Assembly (NCBI RefSeq): GCF_003226565.1
Contig: NZ_QKOE01000003.1
Span: 278,156 to 342,155, forward strand
Source: Parazoarcus communis SWub3 = DSM 12120
GTDB taxonomy: Bacteria; Pseudomonadota; Gammaproteobacteria; Burkholderiales; Rhodocyclaceae
Direction of reading: 5' to 3'
DNA: 64,000 nucleotides
A program made the translations under genes and the position numbers. The notes below the pieces were generated by a model, which did no database searches, was not told where the DNA came from, and was given only the letters and a program-made list of their open reading frames with translations. Shown piece by piece: positions 53,906 to 62,591 of the stretch; positions within the stretch are counted from its first letter, which is position 1; each line of letters opens with the position of its first letter.

Positions 53906-55936
53906 ATGCGTTTTCAAGACTTCTCCATCGGCAAGCAGATCCTGCTGCCGGCGATCGCAACCTTGCTGATCGTATTCGCCCTGATGATCGGCCTAAGCAG
54001 CCAGATGGCGGAACAATCCGCGCTGACTCGCGCCGAAATCGACCTCGGCAATCAGGCCAAGGTCATCATCGGTGCGCTCGACAGCGAATACGAAGGCGCC
54101 AAGTCGCGCGGCCAGCGGCAGCTGCACTTTCTGGAGCAGTATGTCGGCGGCACGCCGGTCATGACCGGGCAACTCGTCCCGACCGGTGATATCGATCTGC
54201 CGGAGATCAGTGTCAATGGCGTCGCCCTCAACGGCAACGTGATGCTGATGCAGCAATTCGTCAACCTGACCGGAGAGGACCCCACCGTGCTGGTCGTCCA
54301 CCAGGGCAAGGTCTACCGCGCCGCCACCCTGCTCATCGGTGAGGGCGGACTGATGCTGGGCAAACCCCTGCCGGACGACGCCCCCGCGACAAAGGCCATC
54401 CTGCGCGGCGAGCTCTTCCAGGGGCTGGAGGTGCATGACGGCCGATACAGCCTGAACACCGTCAAACCCATTCTCGACATGAGCGGGCAGCCCGCCGGCG
54501 CCCTGTCGGTGCAGATCAACCTGGACAGCGAGATCGAACGCATCCGCAAACTCTACGGCAGCGTGGTGGTCGGCGAAACCGGCTACATCGTCATCGCCCG
54601 CCCCACCGGCAACCCCGACACCATTGGCGAGTTCATCGTGCACCCGCGTTTCGCCGGCAAGATCATGGGCGACATCCTGCAGGGCGACGCGCGCGAATCC
54701 GCAATCCGGAACATGGCAGCCACCGATGGCGTGCGCCGCTATCCCTGGCCCGATGGCGACACCATGCGCGAACGGCTGAGCGTATCGGCATGGTCGCACA
54801 GCTGGAACTTCCAGATCAGCGCCAGCAGCTGGACGGATGAGTTTCTGGCTGAAAGCCAGCGCTTGCGCTGGACGCTGGCCACCATCAGCCTGGTCGGTCT
54901 GGTGCTGATCGCGCTGGTCATCGGCTGGCTGGTGCGCAATCGCCTGGCACCGCTGGGGGGCGTGGTCGATGCCGTGGTCGCCCTCGGCAACGGCGACCTG
55001 CGTGTTCAGGTGCGCAATGCCAGCGCCCACAGCCACAACGAACTGACGCGGCTGGGCCACGCGCTGAACACGGCGGTCGACCAGATGCGCATCCTGGTCG
55101 ATGAGATCGGTCGTGCAGTCGACGAGGTCGGCGGCTCGGCACAGCGGCTGGACCGGGGCTCCACCGGCCTGCTCGACAGCGCCAGCAACCAGTCGCAGGC
55201 CGCATCCAGCATGGCCGCCTCGATCGAAGAACTGTCGGTCAGCATCACCCATGTCGCCGACAACTCCCGCGAAGCCACTCGCATGGGCGAAGAGGCCCTG
55301 GCCGGCAGCCACGACGGCCATCAGGCGGTGGGCCGCACCACGCAGGAGATGGAATCCATCGCCACCGACATCCGCCATAGCGCAGACACGGTGCTTGCCC
55401 TTGGCGAACAGTCCAAACAGATTTCGTCGGTCGTGCAGGTCATCCGCGAAATTGCCGAGCAGACCAACCTGCTTGCGCTGAACGCCGCTATCGAAGCCGC
55501 CCGCGCCGGCGAGCAAGGCCGTGGCTTTGCGGTCGTCGCTGACGAAGTCCGCAAACTGGCCGAACGCACCGCCACCTCGACCCGCGAAATTGCCGGCACC
55601 GTGTCGGCCATCGTCAATGACACACAAGGCGCCGCCAACCGCATGGAAAGCGTCCGCGACCGTGTCGGCAACGGTGTGGAACTGGCCCGCCAGGCCAGCA
55701 CCGCACTGGAGGTCATCGACGAACGCAGCACGCGCGCCGTGGATGTCGTGCGCGACATCGCCGCCAGCACCCAGGAACAAAGCGCCGCCAGCCAGGAAAT
55801 CGCCCGTGCGGTGGAGCGCATTGCCCAGATGGCCGAGGAAACCACCGCCATCGCATCCCGCAACGCACAGGACGTCACCCAGTTGCGCGACGTCGCCAGC
55901 ACCCTGCGGGACGCACTGAACCGCTTCAGACGCTGA
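53906..55936 (+). CDS. Methyl-accepting chemotaxis protein
   Basis: Predicted 676-residue chemoreceptor. Helix 1 is at residues 11-30 and helix 2 near 330-350; between them is a Cache sensor (about 300 residues, with [20 protein letters not shown] typical of a membrane-distal/proximal pair). HAMP follows, then the signalling domain with the hairpin tip [20 protein letters not shown] and [20 protein letters not shown]. Coiled-coil helices end at the C-terminus without a CheR-tethering pentapeptide. A possible FliA promoter precedes it. The ligand is unknown. Confidence 0.93.
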   Translation: MRFQDFSIGKQILLPAIATLLIVFALMIGLSSQMAEQSALTRAEIDLGNQAKVIIGALDSEYEGAKSRGQRQLHFLEQYVGGTPVMTGQLVPTGDIDLPEISVNGVALNGNVMLMQQFVNLTGEDPTVLVVHQGKVYRAATLLIGEGGLMLGKPLPDDAPATKAILRGELFQGLEVHDGRYSLNTVKPILDMSGQPAGALSVQINLDSEIERIRKLYGSVVVGETGYIVIARPTGNPDTIGEFIVHPRFAGKIMGDILQGDARESAIRNMAATDGVRRYPWPDGDTMRERLSVSAWSHSWNFQISASSWTDEFLAESQRLRWTLATISLVGLVLIALVIGWLVRNRLAPLGGVVDAVVALGNGDLRVQVRNASAHSHNELTRLGHALNTAVDQMRILVDEIGRAVDEVGGSAQRLDRGSTGLLDSASNQSQAASSMAASIEELSVSITHVADNSREATRMGEEALAGSHDGHQAVGRTTQEMESIATDIRHSADTVLALGEQSKQISSVVQVIREIAEQTNLLALNAAIEAARAGEQGRGFAVVADEVRKLAERTATSTREIAGTVSAIVNDTQGAANRMESVRDRVGNGVELARQASTALEVIDERSTRAVDVVRDIAASTQEQSAASQEIARAVERIAQMAEETTAIASRNAQDVTQLRDVASTLRDALNRFRR

Positions 55937-56002
55937 GCTCCGCCAGCACGCGGCGGGGTCAGCCCGCCACGGCCAGGCGCGGCCAGTCCCAAGGTATCAG
56001 GA

Positions 56003-56539
56003 CTAGAAGCTGGACCCAGGCAACTTCAGAAAGGCGATTTCTTCTGCACTCGAGGCCCGCCCAAGAATCGCGTTACGGTGCGGATAGCGGCCGAAACGGT
56101 CGACGATGGCCTTGTGCTGCAGCTCGTAGCGGTAGTTGTCTGGCGGTGCCCAGGCCTTGAACAGACGCTCGGCCTGGACGTGGATCAGCGCCGACTCGCT
56201 GTGCATGTAGGGCATCAGCAAGAAGGTACGCTGCATCGGCGACAGCTCGTCGAGCACCCCCAGCGCAACCGCCTCCTGCGCCAGCGCCAGGGCCATCGGG
56301 TCTTGCGCAAACGCTTGTGGCGTACCGCGATAGAGATTGCGCGAGAACTGGTCGAGTACGATCACCTCGGCCACCCGCCCCGCAGGCGTCGTCCGCCAGG
56401 CGTAAAGCTCACCCCGCGAGGCGGCCTCCAGCGTCGGCAGAAAACGTTCGCGCACCTGCGCATCGAAGGCCGGATCGGCCACCCACCACTGCCTGGGCTC
56501 GATCTCCTCAAACCAGAAAGCCAGCACCTGCTCATGCAT
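56003..56539 (-). CDS. DUF924 family protein
   Basis: Predicted 178-residue cytoplasmic helical protein of the DUF924 family. The start VLAFWFEE, the central VIVLDQFSRNLYRGTPQAFA and the C-terminal GRYPHRNAILGR segments are the conserved family features. The ATG at 56537-56539 begins this similarity; an upstream extension of 123 codons in frame is not conserved. The biochemical role is unknown, though some members are tetratricopeptide-like. Confidence 0.85.
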   Translation of the reverse strand: MHEQVLAFWFEEIEPRQWWVADPAFDAQVRERFLPTLEAASRGELYAWRTTPAGRVAEVIVLDQFSRNLYRGTPQAFAQDPMALALAQEAVALGVLDELSPMQRTFLLMPYMHSESALIHVQAERLFKAWAPPDNYRYELQHKAIVDRFGRYPHRNAILGRASSAEEIAFLKLPGSSF

Positions 56540-56598
56540 CGCGCATCCTCCCGTTCCGTGACCGATACCCGCCTGGCGAACCAGTCCCGTTGCCGATG

Positions 56599-57048
56599 TT
56601 ACGGATTGCCAATGGCCGTATTGACCTTGCCGCGATCCACATATTGTTCGAATCCGCTGATCGCGCCCTGTACCGCCGTGTTGGTCATCAACTCCTGCAT
56701 GGCAAGTTGTCCCAACACCTGAAACCCCAGCTGCAAGGCCACCGAACCGCCCGTCTTCATTGCCGCACGCACCTCGGTCGCGCAGGATTCGGCAATCAGG
56801 CGGGTGAAGATCGCCGCCGTCGAACGCGACGCCTGCTCGAACTCGGCCGTACTCGCCTTGGCCAACGGCTTGATCTCGGGATGCGCGGCCATGGACAGGA
56901 ACATCCATTTGGACAGATCCTTGCGCTCCTTACCCGTGGTGTTGTCCCCCAGGCACTGCCCCAGCGCGGCAATCTCGGCGTTCTGCTGCGCCCCCGCCAC
57001 CAAGGGCATACCGGCGATCGCCAGCGCAATCCATACCTGCTTCAACAT
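56599..57048 (-). CDS. Exported protein of unknown function
   Basis: Predicted 149-residue protein with a signal peptide (MLKQVWIALAIAGMPLVAGA) ending at AQQ. The mature region is helical, has two Cys (in LGQCLGDNT and AESCATEV) that may form a disulfide, and ends with a small hydrophobic stretch. The family is not recognised. A 27-base match to its signal-peptide codons recurs at 60231-60257. Confidence 0.7.
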   Translation of the reverse strand: MLKQVWIALAIAGMPLVAGAQQNAEIAALGQCLGDNTTGKERKDLSKWMFLSMAAHPEIKPLAKASTAEFEQASRSTAAIFTRLIAESCATEVRAAMKTGGSVALQLGFQVLGQLAMQELMTNTAVQGAISGFEQYVDRGKVNTAIGNP

Positions 57049-57192
57049 GACGGTTTGACTCCAGATGTGACGATGTCCGGGCAGACTGCCCGATACATCA
57101 AGCCGTGGCAAACTCGAAGACAGCCGTTTGATCGATTTCACATCAAATTGGCATTGCACACGAGCAATTCGCCGCCCTACCCCACGCCCAGC

Positions 57193-57567
57193 TCATGCCG
57201 GATTCCATTGTGCGAGATGAAGCAGAACACCTACCGGATCCCAGACATACGTCACCAGTGCACCGTAGGGTTCCAGCTTGGGCTGCGCCACACGTGCCCC
57301 GGGGAATCGCCCGGATTTGAGTAGATCCGCAATCGCCGCATGGCAGTCGGCGGCATCCTGCACCGAGATATGCAGCATGCTGTTCTCTGCCCATTCCTTG
57401 GTGTAGTAGCGCTGCAGGTAAAACCGGTATCCGGCAAGATTGAACAACGCCAGATTGTCGTCGGACCACTCCAGCTTGCAGCCCAGTTCGGTGTAAAACT
57501 GCTTGGAAAGTTCGAAATCCTGCGATGGCAGAAATGCTCGAACATCCGTGACTTGGAGATCAATCAC
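57193..57567 (-). CDS. VOC-family (glyoxalase/bleomycin resistance-like) protein
   Basis: Predicted 124-residue VOC-fold protein. The two beta-alpha-beta units begin LQVTDVRAFLPSQDFELSKQ and LHISVQDAADCHAAI; YVWDPVGVLLHLAQ closes the domain. The GTG at 57565-57567 has an AGGGGA site. It overlaps the stop of the upstream methyltransferase by eight bases, so they are co-transcribed. Substrate is unknown; Glu/His metal ligands are incomplete, so a binding rather than catalytic role is possible. Confidence 0.8.
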   Translation of the reverse strand: MIDLQVTDVRAFLPSQDFELSKQFYTELGCKLEWSDDNLALFNLAGYRFYLQRYYTKEWAENSMLHISVQDAADCHAAIADLLKSGRFPGARVAQPKLEPYGALVTYVWDPVGVLLHLAQWNPA

Positions 57568-58246
57568 GCGTTTCCCCTGTAGGCCTGGCACTGCGGCTTA
57601 CAGGCCGCGCAAAGGCCGTCTCCTGCGGCATCGCTTCAGGTTGCACGTACTGCGCAAGCCACACAGTGTGACGCCCACAGTCTGGATCCTCGGCCATATG
57701 ATCCAACACCTTGAAACCCTGTGCAGCAAGGAGAGTGCCGTACTCTTCAGGCGCAAGGCTTGCATGATATAGCGCCTCACCCTCGAACATGCCAATTGCT
57801 TCACCGTGCCCCGGGCCCGTCGTGAATAGCAAGGGCGCATCAGGTGAAGCATGCTCACGGAAGATGGCAAACATGGCCCTTTGGTCCGCGTGCGAAAGAT
57901 GAAAGAAGCTGTCCCAAGCAATCACCCCGTCAAACTGACGACCCATCGACAGCGTGCGCATATCAGCCAGCACCCATTCCGCCTCCGGAAAGCGGCTCCG
58001 ACACTGCGCAATCAGGGTTGGCGACGCATCGACGCCAACAACCGTAAACCCACGCGCCAGGAGATAGCGGGCGATCGGTTGCCCCGATCCGCACCCGAGA
58101 TCCAATATCGCCCCCCCCGAAGGCAGCCGCGCAACAAAACGCTCCATCCACGCGCGTTCGATCACAAGGTCGGCGGATCGAGCGCGATCCCAGGCCGGAG
58201 CATGGCGTTCGTATAAACCAATGATTTCATCTGCTGCTGAAGACAT
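57560..58246 (-). CDS. SAM-dependent methyltransferase (class I)
   Basis: Predicted 228-residue methyltransferase. Motif I is ILDLGCGSGQPIARYL, followed by VVGVDASPTLIAQCRSRFPE and the motif IV-like DGVIAWDSFFHL. The ATG at 58244-58246 is preferred over the one immediately before it by spacing from AAGGA. Its end overlaps the VOC gene. The methyl acceptor is unknown. The gene lies at the left edge of the cassette-bearing accessory region. Confidence 0.87.
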   Translation of the reverse strand: MSSAADEIIGLYERHAPAWDRARSADLVIERAWMERFVARLPSGGAILDLGCGSGQPIARYLLARGFTVVGVDASPTLIAQCRSRFPEAEWVLADMRTLSMGRQFDGVIAWDSFFHLSHADQRAMFAIFREHASPDAPLLFTTGPGHGEAIGMFEGEALYHASLAPEEYGTLLAAQGFKVLDHMAEDPDCGRHTVWLAQYVQPEAMPQETAFARPVSRSARPTGETRD

Positions 58247-58304
58247 CATGTTTCCTTTCTGATGAGCACAGTGCGGCCCAAGCGCCTTGCCGGCGGGGTG
58301 CTGC

Positions 58305-58535
58305 TCAAATGATGGGCAAGGGATGAGTGATTCCACCGTCGCCGTAGGTGCCGATCACTTGGGCAATGACAACCTGATAGCCATTGAGCCAGCGAGACTG
58401 GCGCTGCTTGGCCTGGATGTGCGATGGGTGCTCCATGAGCGCCTGCAACGCCTCCATGGACTCCCAGTAGTACACATTGGAAACGTGGCCGGTTTCGTTG
58501 TTCTCCCAGGCCTCCTCACCGAGGTAGCCTGAGAA
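58305..58535 (-). pseudogene. Truncated copy of the ABM-type monooxygenase gene at 62592-62930
   Basis: The reading frame from GYLGEEAWEN to GTYGDGGITHP matches the C-terminal two-thirds of the intact gene 4.3 kb away, but the first 35 codons are missing and replaced by unrelated sequence. The C-terminal tail also differs (LPII against LAGKASPPGG). A short open frame persists from an upstream ATG at 58556, but the fold would be incomplete. It is the left member of the 215-bp direct repeat. Confidence 0.85.
58317..58531. repeat. Direct repeat, left copy (215 bp)
   Basis: Aligns without gaps to 62622-62836 at a constant offset of 4305 bases, with about 10 mismatches in 215 (about 95% identity by eye). 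Both copies point the same way and bracket the integron-cassette and DUF2157 segment. Confidence 0.9.
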
Positions 58536-58568
58536 GCCTTTTTCATTCCGGAACACCGCTTATTGAAA

Positions 58569-59577
58569 GTTGGACATCGCTTTTTCGATAGATTCAAGTG
58601 CTTGATGAATTGCACAAGTGACTGTTGGCGAAACCATTTCTTACTCGCTAGAGCTGCGACATGGCTGCACACCCATTTTTCATTTTACTGCCGAATTACC
58701 ACCATCAGAAAACAGCGCCGCCCCGGTAACAAAACTCGACATTGAACTGGCTAGAAAGAGCGCAGCAGAGGCGATTTCTTCGGGTTGGGCGATGCGTTTC
58801 ATGGCGTGCAGCCCGGCAGCCCATTCCTTCTGGCTAGAGTCACCGGCCATTGCTGTTTCCGTACCGCCGGGCAACAGGGCGTTGGCTCTAATTCCTTGAT
58901 TAGCATAGTCTGCCGTGATGCCTTTAACCAAACCCATGAGAGCGGCTTTCGAGGTGCCATAGGTTGCCATGCCGGGCAGACCCACGCTGGTGCCGACAAA
59001 ACTGGACGTAAAGATGATGGAACCACTACCACGCTTGAGCATAGCGGGAATCTGCGTGCGAGCGCCTAAATAGGCAGCCGTCAAGTTGGTGTCCAGCGTT
59101 TTCTGCCATTCTTGTAGCGAAACGTCTGCAAGCGGTTTGAGCGGCCCAACCATGCCAGCATTATTGACTGCAATGTCAAGGCCGCCAAATTCACGTATTG
59201 CTGCAGCAATGCACTGCTCATGGGTATCAGCTTGCACTATGTCACCGACGATAAAGCAAGCATGTCCGCCCTTGCCACGGATGTCATCGGCAACTCTTTC
59301 AAGCTCGCCCCTGTTCCGCGCAGTCAGAACAACGGCAGCGCCTTGTGCCGCAAACATTTGAGCGATAGCACGTCCGATACCGGAAGAAGCTCCCGTAATT
59401 ATGGCAATTTTCCCGTTGAGTAAGGTCATGTTTCAGCTTCCATTTATGGAGATGGAAGTGCAACGATAGACGAGCATGTCGTGCAAAGCGACCCGTTTCT
59501 TGCGATTAAATTGAATGCTGCGGCAACAGCGGGCTGTGTAATGTTCGTTATGGAACGTGTGAATCCATGAGGGCCAA
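58569..59577 (-). mobile_element. Integron gene cassette 1 (SDR), attC truncated
   Basis: On the minus strand the segment begins with TTGGCC (after the G of the previous attC), carries the SDR gene and ends with GTCCAAC at 58569-58575. GTCCAAC has the RYYYAAC form and is complementary to the starting core GTTGGCC at six of seven positions, as expected when one cassette's circular form joins its two ends. The rest of this attC (TTTCAATAAGCGG) is cut off within about 40 bases by the direct repeat. Confidence 0.6.
58680..59429 (-). CDS. Short-chain dehydrogenase/reductase in an integron cassette
   Basis: Predicted 249-residue classical SDR. The cofactor motif is TGASSGIGRA at residues 12-21; the catalytic Ser and Tyr-x3-Lys appear in SIIFTSSFVG and YGTSKAALMG. 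Length is normal and the gene looks intact. Codon choice and GC content are visibly lower than in the flanking chromosome. It fills the cassette between two integron core sites. The substrate is unknown. Confidence 0.9.
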   Translation of the reverse strand: MTLLNGKIAIITGASSGIGRAIAQMFAAQGAAVVLTARNRGELERVADDIRGKGGHACFIVGDIVQADTHEQCIAAAIREFGGLDIAVNNAGMVGPLKPLADVSLQEWQKTLDTNLTAAYLGARTQIPAMLKRGSGSIIFTSSFVGTSVGLPGMATYGTSKAALMGLVKGITADYANQGIRANALLPGGTETAMAGDSSQKEWAAGLHAMKRIAQPEEIASAALFLASSMSSFVTGAALFSDGGNSAVK

Positions 59578-59634
59578 CTTCAAAGCCTGGGGGCACGACG
59601 CTTGCCGCGCGCCCCTTGGAGCGCAGTGTTAGAC
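59572..59634 (-). other. Integron attC recombination site
   Basis: On the minus strand GTCTAAC (R'' core) starts 12 bases after the stop of the VOC gene. An imperfect palindrome follows (CTCCAAGGGGCGC, centre, GCCCCCAGGCTTTGAAG) and the site ends in GTTGGCC, an R' core with one deviation from GTTRRRY. The 63-base length, the position directly behind a cassette gene, and the peptide frame NTWRGLTLRSKGRA reading across it are all typical of attC sites. Confidence 0.75.
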
Positions 59635-59646
59635 CACGCCATGTAT

Positions 59647-60033
59647 TCACTGCATTGAATGGAGGCCAATCATATTGCCTTCGGTATCGACAACCATCGC
59701 AATAAAGCCGTGCTCACCAATGGACATCTTGCCTTTGAAGACTTCTCCTCCATGCGCTGCCGCCCGTTCAGCCTCTACTGAACAATCCTCGCAGGAGAAA
59801 TAAACCAGTGTACTACCACCAGAAGGGCATCCTGCCATTTTCACCAGAGCCCCTGCTGCACCTGAACCTTCCATTGACATCGGAAACGCCCACATCTCCA
59901 TTTCAGGGAAACTGTTGGGGTCAGGATTTTTCAGCTCTTCTAATGCACCTTGAAACACAGCTTCGTAAAACGCCTTCGCACGGGGCATGTCCTGAACGTA
60001 AATCTCAAACCAAGCAACCGGATTGCTTTTCAT
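59647..60033 (-). CDS. VOC-family protein in an integron cassette
   Basis: Predicted 128-residue VOC/glyoxalase-fold protein of the YdcJ/PA-type short group: PVAWFEIYVQDMPRAKAFYE at the start, VYFSCEDCSVEAERAAAHGG in the middle and GFIAMVVDTEGNMIGLHS at the end. The ATG at 60031-60033 follows AAAGGAGAAA. The stop lies 12 bases before the attC. Base composition is lower in GC than the host genes. Such cassette proteins often have unknown substrates. Confidence 0.9.
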   Translation of the reverse strand: MKSNPVAWFEIYVQDMPRAKAFYEAVFQGALEELKNPDPNSFPEMEMWAFPMSMEGSGAAGALVKMAGCPSGGSTLVYFSCEDCSVEAERAAAHGGEVFKGKMSIGEHGFIAMVVDTEGNMIGLHSMQ

Positions 60034-60073
60034 GGTGTTTCTCCTTTACAGAACAAGTTGTGAAGAGATCTAA

Positions 60074-60180
60074 TCGGGATAGGAAGCCACCTCACGCCGC
60101 CTGCCTCCCACACCACCGAACATAGGATCACGCATCTGGCGGCTCAATGAATAACGGTTCATCTCACGCTGCCAGCTCAG
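60074..60180 (-). mobile_element. Probable group II intron 3' end (domains V-VI relic)
   Basis: The minus strand reads GAGCCGCCAGATGCG, a short gap, then GTTCGGTGGTGTGGGAGG, resembling a domain V and linker, followed by a stem-loop (GGGAGG...CCTATCCC) with an unpaired A near the 3' end, like a domain VI branch point, and ending CCCGAT. The end abuts the TTAGAT core of the VOC cassette. Domain V pairing is imperfect and no reverse transcriptase gene remains, so it is a degraded fragment at best. Confidence 0.45.
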
Positions 60181-60396
60181 GCAGCCCTATGATCAGGAAG
60201 GTACGGCGTGGCAATGCCAGCGCCAATGCTGGCGTTCTGCTGCGCCCCGCCACCAAGCCCAAGTCCGGCAAGGCGCACCCCATGCCGGCCGACTATCGCA
60301 TGGTATGACGCTGGCAAATATAGCAGCGGCTTGATGAGCACCCGATGAGCAGCCAGCATCGCGCGCCGCAACACGGAGCAATGCCCCTTGCGACAC
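60181..60396. other. Non-coding accessory gap
   Basis: No credible gene. It contains a 27-base stretch (60231-60257) that matches, with one missing base, the codons for the signal-peptide end of the exported protein at 56978-57005, in the same orientation. This may be a scrap of a former duplicate. Otherwise nothing is recognised before the stop of the DUF2157 gene. Confidence 0.4.
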
Positions 60397-61431
60397 TCAA
60401 TGCCTGCGCTCTATCAGCGCTGCAAGCGGAGCCGGCAACAAGCCCCGCAGTGCGTGCGTGATGGTCGCCTCATGCCTTTGCCAGACGATACCGGCATAGA
60501 TGACACCCAGGCCGATCGCCGTCAGCGCAAAGGGGAAAAGCACGCTGTCTTCGAACACATCGTAGGCCAGATGCCCAAGGTAGCCCGCCGCCCCCAGCCC
60601 GCCAAACACGGCAAACACCCGGCGCGACAACACCGCCCCCACCATGATCATCACAAGGTTGATGCACAGATACAGGAATTTGCCGAGCTCACTATCCGAG
60701 TTCATCATCGACAGACCGCCCCAGAAAGCCGTCGCGCCAAACAGGTACAGCCAGAACGCATAGTCCTTCGCGCTCCGCGTCCGGATATCCACCCAGAAGG
60801 CCAGCAGCACCATGAGCAGGCCAAACCACAGTGACACGAGCTTGCGCAGCTCCCAGACCATGCCGGCATCACCAGCAAGAAAGGGGGTCAGGTCCATGCT
60901 CATGTACCAAAGCGTCACCGCGACAGGCATCACCAGAAACGGCAAACGGTAACGCCACAGCATGATGACGCCGCTCGCCAGCGTGGCGAACTCCATGAAC
61001 AGCCACCGCCAGTCGATGCGCGTATGGTAGCTCCGGAAAACCGCCCCCTCCGGCCACCACCCCAGCGCAATCTGCAGACCATAGACCGCCAGTGGAGTAA
61101 GGGCCACGACAAAAGCCGCCGTGATGCCCGCCGGAATCGGCAAACCGCGGCGATTCAGGAAGTACTCGGTCAACCATAACCCGGCCCCCGCATAGGTCAC
61201 TGCAATGGCAAACAGGCCCCACCCACCGAAACGCTCCCAGCCCAGCGTCATGAACAGGCTCATCGCTCCGATGGCCAACATCCCACCCAGGTAATAAAGG
61301 ATGTGGGTGAAACGGAAGCTCGGCGTATCCTGCCCGCGATCACTCAGAAACTGCCACAAGCGCACGGCCTGCTGCTCACTGAGCAAGCCCTGTTGTACGG
61401 CATCCTGCAGATGTTCACGATCCAGATTCAT
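60397..61431 (-). CDS. DUF2157 membrane protein
   Basis: Predicted 344-residue protein. An N-terminal cytoplasmic segment (LQDAVQQGLLSEQQAVRLWQ) of the DUF2157 type is followed by about nine hydrophobic helices starting FTHILYYLGGMLAIGAMSLF. The ATG at 61429-61431 starts this unit; a longer open frame upstream overlaps the next gene and is not conserved. Function is unknown. It lies within the segment bounded by the 215-bp direct repeats. Confidence 0.78.
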   Translation of the reverse strand: MNLDREHLQDAVQQGLLSEQQAVRLWQFLSDRGQDTPSFRFTHILYYLGGMLAIGAMSLFMTLGWERFGGWGLFAIAVTYAGAGLWLTEYFLNRRGLPIPAGITAAFVVALTPLAVYGLQIALGWWPEGAVFRSYHTRIDWRWLFMEFATLASGVIMLWRYRLPFLVMPVAVTLWYMSMDLTPFLAGDAGMVWELRKLVSLWFGLLMVLLAFWVDIRTRSAKDYAFWLYLFGATAFWGGLSMMNSDSELGKFLYLCINLVMIMVGAVLSRRVFAVFGGLGAAGYLGHLAYDVFEDSVLFPFALTAIGLGVIYAGIVWQRHEATITHALRGLLPAPLAALIERRH

Positions 61432-61535
61432 GCACATACCCCATGTTGGCAAACGGGTGTTGGCGGCGCAATCGAACAGCCATGAACGTCTAGCGCCCAG
61501 AGACGCAGGACAATCCGCCGAGGAGCATACCGTCC

Positions 61536-62042
61536 CTACTTCCGGATTCTGGCCCCAAACACGCCCCATGCGGCCAAGGCACGCGCCGCAAACACGCCGC
61601 TGAACATCCCAAGCAACAGGCTGACGCCGCCAATAAACCCCGGATGAACAACAACATCAAGGCTGCGCGCCGACGCGTAGCCAATCACGTACTTGGTCGC
61701 GAAAATCGCCATCATCAATACCAGCGGCCACCAACTGCCCTGAACCCGCAAAACCCCCGGCGCCACCGGCTGCGCCGACGACGGCAAGCAACGCGCGCCC
61801 ACCACCGCAACACCCCCCGCCCCCATCACCCAGGCCAGGAATGGCACCAACGCCACGCCAAAAGCGGACGCCACGCCATACAAGGACAAAGCCACCATGG
61901 CGACCGGAAGCAGCAGAAACCGTTGCCGACTGACGGTTCTGGTCCGGCTCTGCTGGTAGCCAAGTGCAAGAAGTACAAAGAAGACGGCAAACACCCACAC
62001 AGGCGTGCGGGCCAGAATGTCGAGAAGGTTGGGCTGCGTCAT
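61536..62042 (-). CDS. Small membrane protein (DUF6622-like)
   Basis: Predicted 168-residue protein with five hydrophobic segments. It starts MTQPNLLDILARTPVWVFAV and has the conserved-looking LLALGYQQSRTRTV after helix 1, features of small inner-membrane proteins often grouped as DUF6622. The ATG at 62040-62042 is taken as start. No function can be assigned. The neighbouring gene encodes another membrane protein. Confidence 0.7.
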   Translation of the reverse strand: MTQPNLLDILARTPVWVFAVFFVLLALGYQQSRTRTVSRQRFLLLPVAMVALSLYGVASAFGVALVPFLAWVMGAGGVAVVGARCLPSSAQPVAPGVLRVQGSWWPLVLMMAIFATKYVIGYASARSLDVVVHPGFIGGVSLLLGMFSGVFAARALAAWGVFGARIRK

Positions 62043-62117
62043 GTATTGATATCCGACCCCGCGCGGCGCAGTCACTTGCCCGCCAGGCGGATCCCCAAGT
62101 GGGTAGGCATTGGCATT

Positions 62118-62483
62118 CTACCGACCTTTAAGCCGAGCAATGACTTCGGCATCACCAAGCCCCGCCCCCACCCACACGACAACCTTCGACGCACCTGCAC
62201 CAACAGCCAGTTCGCGAAACACGCGCTCTTCAACCTGAGACAACCCACCTTCAATGTTCTCAAGAGGGTGAATGACGACGGCGGTCGTCCAGGCAAAACC
62301 AGCGCCTCGTGCTTCGGCAAGCGCATGTTTCAGACATGCCTGAGCCGCGGTGAAATCGCCAATGAGCATACGCGGATGCGAAAAACCCGGGCTCGCACGC
62401 CTTTCTACCGTGCGCGCATCATCGATGTTCCGCACATGGACTCGATTCTCGCGGATCTGAACGTAAAGCGTTTTTTTGAACAT
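62118..62483 (-). CDS. Short MreB-like/actin-fold-related protein
   Basis: Predicted 121-residue protein. It starts FKKTLYVQIRENRVHVRNI and continues with SHPRMLIGDFTAAQACLKHA, VVIHPLENIEGGLSQVEERV and ELAVGAGASKVVVW. This resembles short proteins annotated as MreB-like, with EGGLxxVE and AGA stretches like part of an actin-fold ATPase, but it lacks the phosphate loops of a complete actin domain. The ATG at 62481-62483 is taken as start. Family assignment is tentative and the role unknown. Confidence 0.5.
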   Translation of the reverse strand: MFKKTLYVQIRENRVHVRNIDDARTVERRASPGFSHPRMLIGDFTAAQACLKHALAEARGAGFAWTTAVVIHPLENIEGGLSQVEERVFRELAVGAGASKVVVWVGAGLGDAEVIARLKGR

Positions 62484-62591
62484 CGAAGGACCTTGAATCC
62501 CAGCGCGATTAGTTGAGTAACGTGCCATCAAACGTTCCAGCCCACTTTCACCGGTTCATGTCATGGCTTGCTTCGCGATCATGGCATGGCC

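Larger units (their letters stand above)
59572..60073 (-). mobile_element. Integron gene cassette 2 (VOC)
   Basis: About 500 bp from TTAGAT (60073-60068, a TTRRRY core) to the end of the attC. The R'' core GTCTAAC of its attC is complementary to GTTAGAT with one wobble, which is the pairing expected between a cassette's own ends. It carries one gene in the expected orientation. No integrase gene or attI site is in the window. Confidence 0.7.

Noticed and set aside
53993..55780. A 595-codon minus-strand open frame
   Set aside because: Antisense to the chemoreceptor gene, whose domains are clear.
55952..55968. Short GGCGGG/CCCGCC hairpin after the chemoreceptor gene
   Set aside because: Six-base stem, no T-tract; too common in this GC-rich sequence to call a terminator.
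59444..59650. A 68-codon minus-strand ORF next to the VOC cassette gene
   Set aside because: It is the translation of the attC site and the leader of the SDR cassette, not a gene.
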